Assembly: GCA_014879845.1 (NCBI GenBank)
Contig: JACSRI010000148.1
Span: forward strand, 1 to 47,385
DNA length: 47,385 nucleotides
Reading direction: 5' to 3'
Source of the DNA: Opitutaceae bacterium
Lineage (GTDB): Bacteria > Verrucomicrobiota > Verrucomicrobiia > Opitutales > Opitutaceae
Made by a program: the position numbers and the translations under genes. This document shows positions 20,302-27,654 of this stretch, in pieces. Within the stretch, counting starts at the first letter, position 1, and each line of letters begins with the position of its first letter. The notes beneath the pieces were generated by a model that searched no databases, was not told the origin of the DNA, and worked only from the letters and a program-made list of their open reading frames with translations.

Positions 20302-20622
20302 GTGAGTTCGGCAACCGCTCCGGCGATCGTCCAGGACGACCCGCCCCCATACAAGACACCCAGTTTCACGCTCTCGTGGTCGGACGACCCCGAGGCGAAG
20401 CTGCAGTACGCCCTGAAAGGGGACACCGCGTATGTCGTCCACATCCAGCGGGGTGCGTCGATCTCGGGTGCGCAGATCCTGCAGGCCTTTCAGCCCATCG
20501 CCGGCGAGCGCCGCATCAAGGTGATCGGCGTCGACTTCATGACCATCGGCTTCTGGGAAAAGATGCTCGAGCGAAAGCTCGTGCACGACTGGGGCATGGA
20601 AAATCCGAAGATGCTGCTGTGA
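20302..20622 (+). CDS. Small hypothetical protein
   Basis: About 106 residues from GTG 20302 (VSSATAPAIVQDD). An in-frame TTG at 20257 would make 121 residues. It has no signal peptide, membrane segment or cysteine. The core contains SWSDDPEAKLQYALKGD, AYVVHIQRG and KVIGVDFMTIGFWEKMLE. The codon pattern matches neighbouring genes (GC at third positions), which supports it being real. It follows the large secreted protein by 66 bases on the same strand and may be co-transcribed. I do not recognise a family. Confidence 0.55.
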   Translation: MSSATAPAIVQDDPPPYKTPSFTLSWSDDPEAKLQYALKGDTAYVVHIQRGASISGAQILQAFQPIAGERRIKVIGVDFMTIGFWEKMLERKLVHDWGMENPKMLL

Positions 20623-20708
20623 GGCGGCGGGGCGTGGGCGTATTGGAAACGTAGGGCCAGAGTCCTCGCTCGACCTGATGATTCCGTCTGAACAAAGCGG
20701 TCGGGTCG

Positions 20709-20834
20709 AACCACGGATAGCACAGATCGCGCGGACACAGAGGATCGGATCACAAGACTCGGGGTGAAGATCGTCACCCGTTCGATGAGCCCGCCTCCCG
20801 ATGCATCATCTTCCCCATCTGTCCGATCCGTGGT
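20709..20834. repeat. Inverted-terminus intergenic element, family E (AACCACGGAT ends)
   Basis: The left end AACCACGGATAGCACAGAT (20709-20727) and the reverse complement of the right end (20816-20834, AACCACGGATCGGACAGAT) match at 17 of 19 positions. There is no coding potential inside. Similar ends occur at 36893-37030 and 42319-42457. It fills most of the 287-base gap between the small hypothetical gene and the DUF2293 gene. It looks like a degenerate palindromic or MITE-like repeat without transposase. Confidence 0.7.
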
Positions 20835-20909
20835 TCCAACTGCCTTTCCCAGGTTCAGGCCTGTCCCTCGAGGCTTGAGCCGCGTTGCCGCGCTGCTTCT
20901 CTCGCGCGC

Positions 20910-21608
20910 GTGCCCGACCAGACCCGCGAAGTCCGTCCGTTTGCCAAGCCGCGCCACGTGCTCACCCGCGACGCGCGCGTGTTGCGTGTACCCGATGACT
21001 GGGCACTGCTGCCACCCGGCGACCCCGCGCTCAGCCGCCGCATCAAGGCCGACGGCCCGACCTGGACGGTGGTCGAGCCGGTGGGCAACAAGCGTTTCTC
21101 CCGCGGCATCTGGGCGCCGGCCGCGCGCATCGAGGCGCTCCGCGCCGAACTCGCGACCGAGCGCGCCGACCCCGCGTATCAGCGCAAGCTCGACGCCGGC
21201 CGCCGCCGCCGCGCCGCCGAGCAGGCCGACTACGTCGAGGATTTCGGCGCCGCAGTGCGGGCGTTTCTCGCCTTCGCCCCGGCCCATGCCGCGACGGCTG
21301 CGGCACTCGCCTCGCGCATCGTCGCGCACGCCACGCCGGTGGGCAGCGGCACGGTCGCCCGCACCGAGCGCATCCCGATCGAGGAGCGCGCGGAGGCGGC
21401 GACGATCGCCTGGCTGCGCCACCAGACCACGGCCTACGACCACATGCACATCGCCCGCATCAAGGGGCGCCGCCGCGAGGTGCGCCGGATGCTCGCGCAG
21501 GAGTCGCAGCGCCTGCTCGCGCGCTACCGCCGCGGCGAGGCGATCGATGCCGCGCGCTGTCCGCTGCAGCGCGCGCTGGCCTCGCCGCCAATGTCATCCA
21601 ATAGTTGA
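20910..21608 (+). CDS. DUF2293-domain protein
   Basis: 232-residue soluble, Arg- and Ala-rich protein. The C-terminal block (IPIEERAEAATIAWLRHQTT followed by AYDHMHIARIKGRRREVRR, residues ~150-195) matches what I know of DUF2293, a short conserved domain of unknown function that is also found in fungi. The N-terminal half (FAKPRHVLTRDARVLRVPDD) is a less conserved region. The positively charged helix after the block suggests nucleic-acid contact; that is inference. The start is GTG 20910. It converges with the microcompartment operon on the minus strand. Confidence 0.75.
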   Translation: MPDQTREVRPFAKPRHVLTRDARVLRVPDDWALLPPGDPALSRRIKADGPTWTVVEPVGNKRFSRGIWAPAARIEALRAELATERADPAYQRKLDAGRRRRAAEQADYVEDFGAAVRAFLAFAPAHAATAAALASRIVAHATPVGSGTVARTERIPIEERAEAATIAWLRHQTTAYDHMHIARIKGRRREVRRMLAQESQRLLARYRRGEAIDAARCPLQRALASPPMSSNS

Positions 21609-21667
21609 CAATGGCTTGGGGGCGGCGGCCGCGGATCAGAGCCGGGGAGGCTTTGCGCGCGAGGACC

Positions 21668-22219
21668 TCAGATCAGCTCGCGATAGACCTCCGGCAGCGG
21701 GCGCGGGATCACCACCGCGTTGACCAGCATGCCGGCGTCGGCGATGAGGTCGCGGCCGGCCTGCACCGCGGCCTGCACGTTGGCGACATCGCCGGTCATC
21801 GTGACGAAGGCCTTGCCGCCGAGCGCCATGGCGAGGCGTATCTCCATCAGCACGACATTCGCGGCCTTGGCCGCGGCATCGGCCGCCTCGAGCAGCGTGC
21901 CCACGCTGAAGGCCTCGAGGATGCCGAGTGCGCCGTTGACCTCGGGTGGACTGGCGCGGCCGAGCGCGGCGATGACGTCGGCGTGCACGCTGGTGATGAC
22001 AAACTGGTCGATGAGACAGCCGTTGGCCGCCTCGGCGCCGGCGGCGACGGCGCTCTGCACGGCCGAGGGATTGCCCGCGACCATGACCATGAACTTGCCC
22101 GAGCATATCGAGCGCGAGAGCACGAGGCGCACGTTGCCGGCCTTGAGCATGGTGTCGGCGACGAGAAAGCCCGCCGCGACGCTGGATAGTTCGATGAGTC
22201 CGAGGGATGATTCGGTCAT
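21668..22219 (-). CDS. PduT-like tandem BMC shell protein with conserved pore cysteine
   Basis: 183-residue bacterial microcompartment shell protein with two BMC domains in tandem (LGLIELSSVAAGFLVADTML near the N-terminus; ALGILEAFSVGTLLEAADAA near 100), the BMC-T type that forms a pseudohexameric trimer. It resembles PduT along its length, including SICSGKF at residues 37-43. Cys39 aligns with the PduT pore cysteine that binds a [4Fe-4S] cluster on the threefold axis, so it should carry electrons across a shell. The C-terminus (VIPRPLPEVYREL) also matches PduT style. Its ATG overlaps the TGA of the PduS-like gene by 4 bases, so the pair is translationally coupled. No BMC-H or BMC-P shell gene and no cargo enzyme is in the window. 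Confidence 0.9.
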   Translation of the reverse strand: MTESSLGLIELSSVAAGFLVADTMLKAGNVRLVLSRSICSGKFMVMVAGNPSAVQSAVAAGAEAANGCLIDQFVITSVHADVIAALGRASPPEVNGALGILEAFSVGTLLEAADAAAKAANVVLMEIRLAMALGGKAFVTMTGDVANVQAAVQAGRDLIADAGMLVNAVVIPRPLPEVYRELI

Positions 22220-23541
22220 GGGGTCCTCGTGAGCACGAGTTGTGAGGGTGTGAGTTCGGCCACGGTCGCGGCGAAGGGCGCGTGGATGATCGAGCCCAGC
22301 GCCTTGTCCGGGATGGCGGTGAGGGGCTGGCCCGCGGCGACGCGCGCGCCGACCTGCACGAGGGGCTGTCCGGGCGCGCCGGCGCCCTGGCGCAGCGGCA
22401 GCACGACGCGCTGCGGTTCGAGCACGGTGGCCGACCACGGCGCGGGCACGTCGTACTGCAGCACGTGCATGCGGCGCGCGAGCGTCTTGATCGGCACGCG
22501 GCGGCCGTCGCGCAGTGGATGGACTTTCACCTCGCTCGGGCCGGTCCACTTCACGTTGGCCGCGCGCATCTCGGCCTTGGAGGCGTCGCACGCCTCCTTG
22601 GGATACAACTCCTCCGGGCAGGCGAAGAGCGTGCACAGGCCGCATGAGCAGCAAAGGGCGGCGAACTGGTTGAAATACGCCGCGCCGGTCGCGGTGAAGG
22701 CGAGCGTGCGCATGACCTGGTGCGGTTCCACGGCGTATCCAAGAAGGTAACGCGGGCAGTACTCCGTGCAGTAGCGGCATTGGTCGCACGCGCTTTTCCC
22801 GATCTTCGCCTGCACGGCGGGTTTCTTCAGCTTGCGCTCCATCAGGTGATGGCCGCGCGGCAGCACGACCACGCCGGTCGTGGTCTTGGTGACCGGGCGA
22901 TCGAGGTCTTCCGTCACTTCGCCCATCATCAGGCCACCGAGGCTGTAGACGGGATCGTCGGTCGCGAATCCGCCGGCGGCGCGCTCGACGCATTCGCGCA
23001 GCGAGGTGCCGATCGGCACGGTGAATGTGACAGGCGTGCGCACGGCGCCGGCGATCGTGAGTGTCTTGTGCGTGACGGGGCGGTCCTGCTCCGCGGCCTC
23101 GGCGATGTTCACGAGCGTCTCGACGTTGTTCACGACGGCGCCGACGTGGATCGGGATGCCGCCCGGCGGGATGAGCCGGCCGGTCACGGAGTAGACGAGA
23201 TCGTACTCGTCGCCGGCGGGATAGTAGTCGCCCAGGAGATGCACGCGCACGGTCGTGCCGGCGCACGCGGCCTGCACGACCTCGACCGCGTGTTTCTTCT
23301 TCGCCTTGATGCCGATCACGCCGTGGGCGGCGCCGACCGCCTCCATGGCGAGCTGCATGCCGCGCACGAGCCGGGCGGCCTGCGTCTCCATGATCACGGC
23401 GTCCTTGTGCAGGAGCGGCTCGCACTCAGCGCCATTGGCGATGACGTACTCGGCCCGTGCGGTGAGTTTGACGTGGGCGGGGAACCCTCCGCCGCCGGCG
23501 CCGACCACGCCGGCCAGCCTGACCTTGTCCGCGAGGTTCAT
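22216..23541 (-). CDS. PduS/RnfC-like Fe-S flavoprotein electron carrier
   Basis: 441-residue protein of the RnfC/NuoF-SLBB group, closest to PduS. The N-terminal flavin/NADH-type region has GVVGAGGGGFPAHVKL and YVIANGAECEPLLHKD. A SLBB-like section follows, then two [4Fe-4S] sites: CDQCRYCTEYCPR (near residue 265) and CCSCGLCTLFACPEELYPKE (near 305-325). The C-terminal ~80 residues look like a lipoyl/barrel-sandwich module (QVGARVAAGQPLTAIPDKAL). In Pdu compartments PduS is a cobalamin reductase that binds the Fe-S shell protein PduT. I chose ATG 23541 (MNLADKV); the extra 69 residues in frame upstream are Arg/Ser-rich noise. Divergent from the TonB receptor. Confidence 0.88.
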   Translation of the reverse strand: MNLADKVRLAGVVGAGGGGFPAHVKLTARAEYVIANGAECEPLLHKDAVIMETQAARLVRGMQLAMEAVGAAHGVIGIKAKKKHAVEVVQAACAGTTVRVHLLGDYYPAGDEYDLVYSVTGRLIPPGGIPIHVGAVVNNVETLVNIAEAAEQDRPVTHKTLTIAGAVRTPVTFTVPIGTSLRECVERAAGGFATDDPVYSLGGLMMGEVTEDLDRPVTKTTTGVVVLPRGHHLMERKLKKPAVQAKIGKSACDQCRYCTEYCPRYLLGYAVEPHQVMRTLAFTATGAAYFNQFAALCCSCGLCTLFACPEELYPKEACDASKAEMRAANVKWTGPSEVKVHPLRDGRRVPIKTLARRMHVLQYDVPAPWSATVLEPQRVVLPLRQGAGAPGQPLVQVGARVAAGQPLTAIPDKALGSIIHAPFAATVAELTPSQLVLTRTP

Positions 23542-23591
23542 TGGGGTGAGGGAGGTTGTGCCAAGTGGCGTTGCGCCACGCGACGCGAAAG

Positions 23592-23648
23592 AAATCGGCC
23601 GGTCAGCTCGGACTCGGGCGGAGCGGCATCGCATGGACCGGCCGATTT
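23592..23648. promoter_or_regulatory. 13-bp inverted repeat in the BMC/TonB divergent region
   Basis: AAATCGGCCGGTC (23592-23604) and GACCGGCCGATTT (23636-23648) are perfect inverse copies around a 31-base spacer, with one more T after the right arm. The repeat lies 50 bases upstream of the PduS-like start and 138 bases upstream of the TonB receptor start. It could be a two-site operator serving both promoters, or a leader hairpin or attenuator for the receptor. Confidence 0.55.
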
Positions 23649-23786
23649 TGCGCGGCGTGTGTCGGGTTTTGCCGGAGCGCGGCGCATGTAGGCATGAAGA
23701 AACAGACCCCGTCCGCGTCCGCCGCCTCTCGCAGGGGGCAGCGGGCACGGCGCCTCTCCATGCAAGTTCTCCAAAACCCTGTGCCT

Positions 23787-26765
23787 ATGACCCACACCCT
23801 GCAGAACCCGTCAACGGGACTTTCCGATTCGAGACGGAAGCCCCTTGTTCTCCCTCTCGTGCTCGTCGCTGCGCTCACGGCTGGCAGCAGTGCCGTGCTG
23901 GCCCAGACGCCGGCTCCCGCTCCATCCACGACTCCTGCCGCGACCGAGACCGCCAAGACCCCCGCGCCCCAGCCCGACGAAGCCATCGAGCTCGAGGAGT
24001 TTGTCGTCTCCGGCATCCGCGAGTCGCTCACCAAGGCGCTCGATGTGAAGCGCGAGAACTACCAGTCCGTCGACTCCATCGTCGCCGAGGACATCGGCAA
24101 ATTCCCTGACAACAACGTCGTCGAGGCGCTCCAGCGCGTCAGCGGCGTGCAGGTGACCAACCGCTTCCGTGGCGAGGTCGCCGCGGTCACGATCCGCGGT
24201 CTGCCCGACGTCACCACCACGGTCAACGGCCGCAATGTCTTCACCGCCGCCGGCCGCGCCGTGGCGCTGCAGGACATCCCGGCCGCGCTGCTCAACCGCG
24301 TCGACGTCTACAAGACCCGCTCCTCCGACCTCATCGAGTCGGGCATCGCCGGCGTCATCGACGTGCGCACGCAGCGTCCGTTCGACTTCAAGGACCGCAA
24401 GGTCGTGCTCTCCGCCCGCGCCATCTACCAGGAGCAAGCCGACACGATCGGGCCGAATGTCAGCGCCCTCGTGAGCGACACCTGGGAGCTGGAAAACGGC
24501 GGCAAGTTCGGCGCCCTCTTCAGCCTCTCCTACGCCAACACCGAGTACCGCGACCAGAGCGTGACCGCGGGTGCGCAGTTGCCGTTCGTCACCGCGACGC
24601 CTCCGGCTCCGTGGACGCCCTATGAGCGCATCTTCGCCACGAAGGGCGGCGTTGCCGAGAACCCGATCTGGACGCCGGGTCTCGACGACGGTCTGCCGAC
24701 CGCACCCGGCTCGACACTGCCGATGACCATCGGCGAGTCGACGGTGCAGGTGCCCTACGTCCTCTCGCGCGACGCCATCTTCGCCAGCGACTTCACCGGC
24801 GACCGCACGCGTCCCGCCGCCAACCTCGCGCTGCAGTGGGCACCGAACGAGAAGTCCACCTACACCTTCGAGGCGTTCTACAACGGCTACCGCGACGACA
24901 CGTTCAACGACCTGCACTTCGCCTTCGTCGACTGGTGGGGCGCCCTCAGCGCCAATCCGTCCGCCGACATCGATCTCTGGGAGGGCACGAACATCGTGAA
25001 GGCCCGCCGCAACGTCGGCTTTCCCTACGGTTTCATGAGCGGTGACTACACCGAGGCCAAGACCGACAGCTACGTCTACGCCCTCGGCGGCGAATGGGAG
25101 ATCAGCGACAAGTTCAAGCTCTCCGCCGACCTCTCGATGCAGGACAGCGAGTTCGAGAGCCAGTTCTTCGCCGTGCGCACCGACCGCGTGCACCGCATGA
25201 TCAGCGTCGACTTCAATTCCGGCGACGGCCTGCCCGCCTTCAGCTACGGAGACGATGCCGCGACGGCCGACGTCGACGAGAGCGACCTCACCAACCCGGC
25301 GCTCTGGAATGTCGCGCAGATGTGGGACAACGGCAACTACGACAAGGGCGACGCCCAGTCGCTCAAGATCGACGGCGACTACGAGCTCGACTGGGGCATC
25401 TTCAAGTCCCTCGGCTTCGGCGGCCTCTACGACGTGCGCGGCGCGCAGTCGGGCAACCGCACCCAGTGGTCGCAGGACCGCGGCCTGGGTCGCACGCTCG
25501 CGACCTTCGATGCCGCCGCCACCTACATCAACGAGGACTTCTGGGACGGACTCTCCGACGTGCCGAGCTCGTGGGCGGTCTTCAACGGCCACTACATCCC
25601 GGCACATCGGGATGAGATCCGCTCACTCTACAACACGAGGTACGCCACCGATCCGAACTACGTGCCGCTGCTCCTGAGCGACGCCCTCGTGATGCGTGAG
25701 ACCTTCGACGTCGAGGAGACGACCACCGCGCTCTACCTCATGACCAACTTCGAGACGCGCCTTGAGGGCGCAGGCAAGATCGACGGCCAGATCGGCGTGC
25801 GCTACGTCGACGTGTCGAGCGACACGGTCTTCACCGACCAGACCACGCAGGCGGAGACCACGGGCTCGGCCAGCAACAGCAAGCTCCTGCCCAGCCTCAC
25901 CGTCCGCTACAACATCACCGACGACTTCCGTGTGCGCCTGAGCTACTGCGAGACCCTGCGCATGCCGGGCTTCAATGACCTGAATCCGACGATCACCTAC
26001 GTCGAGGACGTGACGGACATCGGCTACGGCACGGCCAGCGGCGGCAACGCCGACCTCCAGCCGACGGAGTCGAGGAACTACGACCTCTCGCTCGAGTACT
26101 ACTTCGGCAAGTCCAGCGCGGTCTATGGATCGCTCTTCAAGCGCGACATCGACGGCCTCGTGGTGCCGTTCCGTCGCCGCGTCACGGCGCAGACCACGGC
26201 CCACCCCGAGGGCTACGACTACATCCTCTCGCAGCCCTACAACGCCTCGGACGGCGAGCTGACCGGCTACGAGGTGGGTGCGATCTACTTCCCGGAGAAC
26301 CTGCCCGACCTCCTCGATGGCTTCGGCGTACAGGCCAGCTACACCTCGCTCGACTCCGAGCAGAACATTCCGCTCACCGATAACGCTGGCAACGTCACCG
26401 GCCAGAAGCGGGGTCCGTTCTTCGCCGTGTCGGACACGTCCTACAACGTCACGCTCGCCTACGAGAAGAAGCACTGGGGCGCCCGCCTCGGCTACGTCTG
26501 GCGCTCGGACTTCCTCAACAACAACGAGGCCGCGCTCTTCGCCAATCCGATCGGCGTCTACCGCCGTCCGGAGTCCAGTCTCGACCTGCAGGTCAGCTGG
26601 CAGGCCATGGAGAACCTCGTGTTCACCTTCGATGCGACCAACCTGACCGACGAGCTCGTGGCCCAGAGCCACTACGGCAACCAGTCGGGCAACGCCAAGA
26701 CCAACAACTTCGGCAACGTGCTCATCGGCCGCACGTTCTCGGTCGGCGCGCGTTACTCGTTCTGA
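23787..26765 (+). CDS. TonB-dependent outer-membrane receptor (oar/Caulobacter-Xanthomonas type)
   Basis: 992-residue outer-membrane receptor for energised uptake of a large or scarce ligand. Signal peptide: after SRRKPLVLPLVLVAALTAGS, cleavage near AVLAQ. A Pro/Thr linker leads to IELEEFVVSGIRESLTKALD, the short conserved stretch typical of this receptor type. The plug domain follows (VDSIVAEDIGKFPDNNVVEA, VTIRGLPDVTTTVNGR), then a 22-strand barrel ending VLIGRTFSVGARYSF with the terminal Phe. The plug resembles TIGR01782-type receptors, many of which act on plant glycans. No TonB box is certain. I chose ATG 23787; in-frame ATGs at 23694 and 23760 would lengthen the n-region. A good terminator follows. 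The ligand is unknown; the neighbouring arabinan and xylan loci make glycan fragments a fair guess. Confidence 0.93.
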   Translation: MTHTLQNPSTGLSDSRRKPLVLPLVLVAALTAGSSAVLAQTPAPAPSTTPAATETAKTPAPQPDEAIELEEFVVSGIRESLTKALDVKRENYQSVDSIVAEDIGKFPDNNVVEALQRVSGVQVTNRFRGEVAAVTIRGLPDVTTTVNGRNVFTAAGRAVALQDIPAALLNRVDVYKTRSSDLIESGIAGVIDVRTQRPFDFKDRKVVLSARAIYQEQADTIGPNVSALVSDTWELENGGKFGALFSLSYANTEYRDQSVTAGAQLPFVTATPPAPWTPYERIFATKGGVAENPIWTPGLDDGLPTAPGSTLPMTIGESTVQVPYVLSRDAIFASDFTGDRTRPAANLALQWAPNEKSTYTFEAFYNGYRDDTFNDLHFAFVDWWGALSANPSADIDLWEGTNIVKARRNVGFPYGFMSGDYTEAKTDSYVYALGGEWEISDKFKLSADLSMQDSEFESQFFAVRTDRVHRMISVDFNSGDGLPAFSYGDDAATADVDESDLTNPALWNVAQMWDNGNYDKGDAQSLKIDGDYELDWGIFKSLGFGGLYDVRGAQSGNRTQWSQDRGLGRTLATFDAAATYINEDFWDGLSDVPSSWAVFNGHYIPAHRDEIRSLYNTRYATDPNYVPLLLSDALVMRETFDVEETTTALYLMTNFETRLEGAGKIDGQIGVRYVDVSSDTVFTDQTTQAETTGSASNSKLLPSLTVRYNITDDFRVRLSYCETLRMPGFNDLNPTITYVEDVTDIGYGTASGGNADLQPTESRNYDLSLEYYFGKSSAVYGSLFKRDIDGLVVPFRRRVTAQTTAHPEGYDYILSQPYNASDGELTGYEVGAIYFPENLPDLLDGFGVQASYTSLDSEQNIPLTDNAGNVTGQKRGPFFAVSDTSYNVTLAYEKKHWGARLGYVWRSDFLNNNEAALFANPIGVYRRPESSLDLQVSWQAMENLVFTFDATNLTDELVAQSHYGNQSGNAKTNNFGNVLIGRTFSVGARYSF

Positions 26766-26797
26766 TCTGGGGGTTGATTCATAGCTTCGGTTGACCC

Positions 26798-26828
26798 GGG
26801 CGGCCCCGCACAGGGCCGCCCTCTTTCC
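26798..26828 (+). terminator. Rho-independent terminator after the TonB receptor gene
   Basis: Perfect 9-base stem GGGCGGCCC / GGGCCGCCC with a 6-base loop, followed by TCTTTCC, 32 bases past the stop codon. Confidence 0.82.
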
Positions 26829-26836
26829 GTACGCGG

Positions 26837-26884
26837 CGCAGGCATCCAGCCACTTCCTCAGAAAACAGGCTGGAAGCCTGCGCT
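26837..26884. repeat. Dispersed palindrome, family C (GCAGGCTTCCAGCCTGC)
   Basis: A degenerate copy (GCGCAGGCATCCAGCC, from 26837) and a good copy (CAGGCTGGAAGCCTGC, 26866-26881) lie in inverse order about 15 bases apart. The same two-copy arrangement occurs at 38901-38951, and a single copy at 37791-37807. It lies in the leader of the DUF1697 gene. Confidence 0.75.
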
Positions 26885-26939
26885 ACCTCGTTCGGTCTTC
26901 GCCGTTGACTTCCGGATACGCGCTCGCGATCACGCGGGC

Positions 26940-27503
26940 ATGCCACGCGCCGTCGCCCTGCTTCGTGGAATCAATGTCGGCGGCCACCGTGTCGCCATGG
27001 CCGACCTGCGGCGCCACTGCGAGGCGCTGCGGCTCAAGAACGTCGCGACCTTCATCGCCAGCGGCAACGTGATCTTCGACGCCGCGGCCGGCGCCGATCT
27101 CGCGGCGCTGGAGCGCCGGATGGAAAAGCACCTCGCCGAGGCGCTGGGCTTTGCGGCGCCGACCTTCATCCGCACCGTCGACGAGATCGCCATAGTCGCC
27201 GCCGCGGAGCCATTCTCCGATGCGGCGCCGACCGATTCGCTTTACGTCTCGTTTCTCCGCGCCGCGCCGGATGCCGCCGCGCAGAGGGCGGTGCTCGCTC
27301 TCGAGTCGCGGGTCGACATGTTCTGCTTCCGCGGTCGCGAGCTCTACTGGCGGTGCCGCGGCAAGATCAGCGAGGTGAGCATCGCCTGGCCGAAACTGGA
27401 GAAGCTCGCGAAGACCGCGAAACTCATCGACGGCACCTCGCGCAACATCACGAGCGTGCGCAAGCTGCTCGCCGCGATGGGCGGCGAGAAGGAGCGGCCG
27501 TGA
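26940..27503 (+). CDS. DUF1697-domain protein
   Basis: 187-residue cytoplasmic protein. The N-terminal signature of DUF1697 is clear: AVALLRGINVGGHRVAMADL, then LKNVATFIASGNVIFD. The later ELYWRCRGKISE and TSRNITSVRKL blocks also fit the family, and the length is normal. No biochemical function is established for the family. It stands alone between the TonB receptor and the arabinan locus and converges with the latter. The start ATG at 26940 has no Shine-Dalgarno sequence. Confidence 0.9.
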   Translation: MPRAVALLRGINVGGHRVAMADLRRHCEALRLKNVATFIASGNVIFDAAAGADLAALERRMEKHLAEALGFAAPTFIRTVDEIAIVAAAEPFSDAAPTDSLYVSFLRAAPDAAAQRAVLALESRVDMFCFRGRELYWRCRGKISEVSIAWPKLEKLAKTAKLIDGTSRNITSVRKLLAAMGGEKERP

Positions 27504-27516
27504 TCGCGGCTTCAGG

Positions 27517-27639
27517 GTAGGGCGGGTTCTCCGAACCCGCCGCGGTCGCGGATACGGATTCGCGGCGCGCTCGGTTCCGAGGCCGCACATGCGGCCGACA
27601 AGACCGGTCGCGCAGCGAGCCGGACCAAGCGCGCCCTAC
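27517..27639. repeat. Palindromic intergenic element, family D (GTAGGGC ends)
   Basis: The element begins GTAGGGCG and ends CGCCCTAC. It contains a perfect hairpin GGCGGGTTC-TCC-GAACCCGCC (27521-27541). It fills the gap between two convergent genes and could stop both transcripts. Related ends occur at 42361-42430 and 45362-45435. Confidence 0.65.
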
Positions 27640-27654
27640 CTGCGGGTCTTCCGC

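Noticed and set aside
21668-23425. A 585-residue fusion of the BMC shell protein with an upstream Arg-rich domain
   Set aside because: The upstream part is the PduS-like gene read out of frame. The shell gene starts at 22219, at the ATGA overlap.
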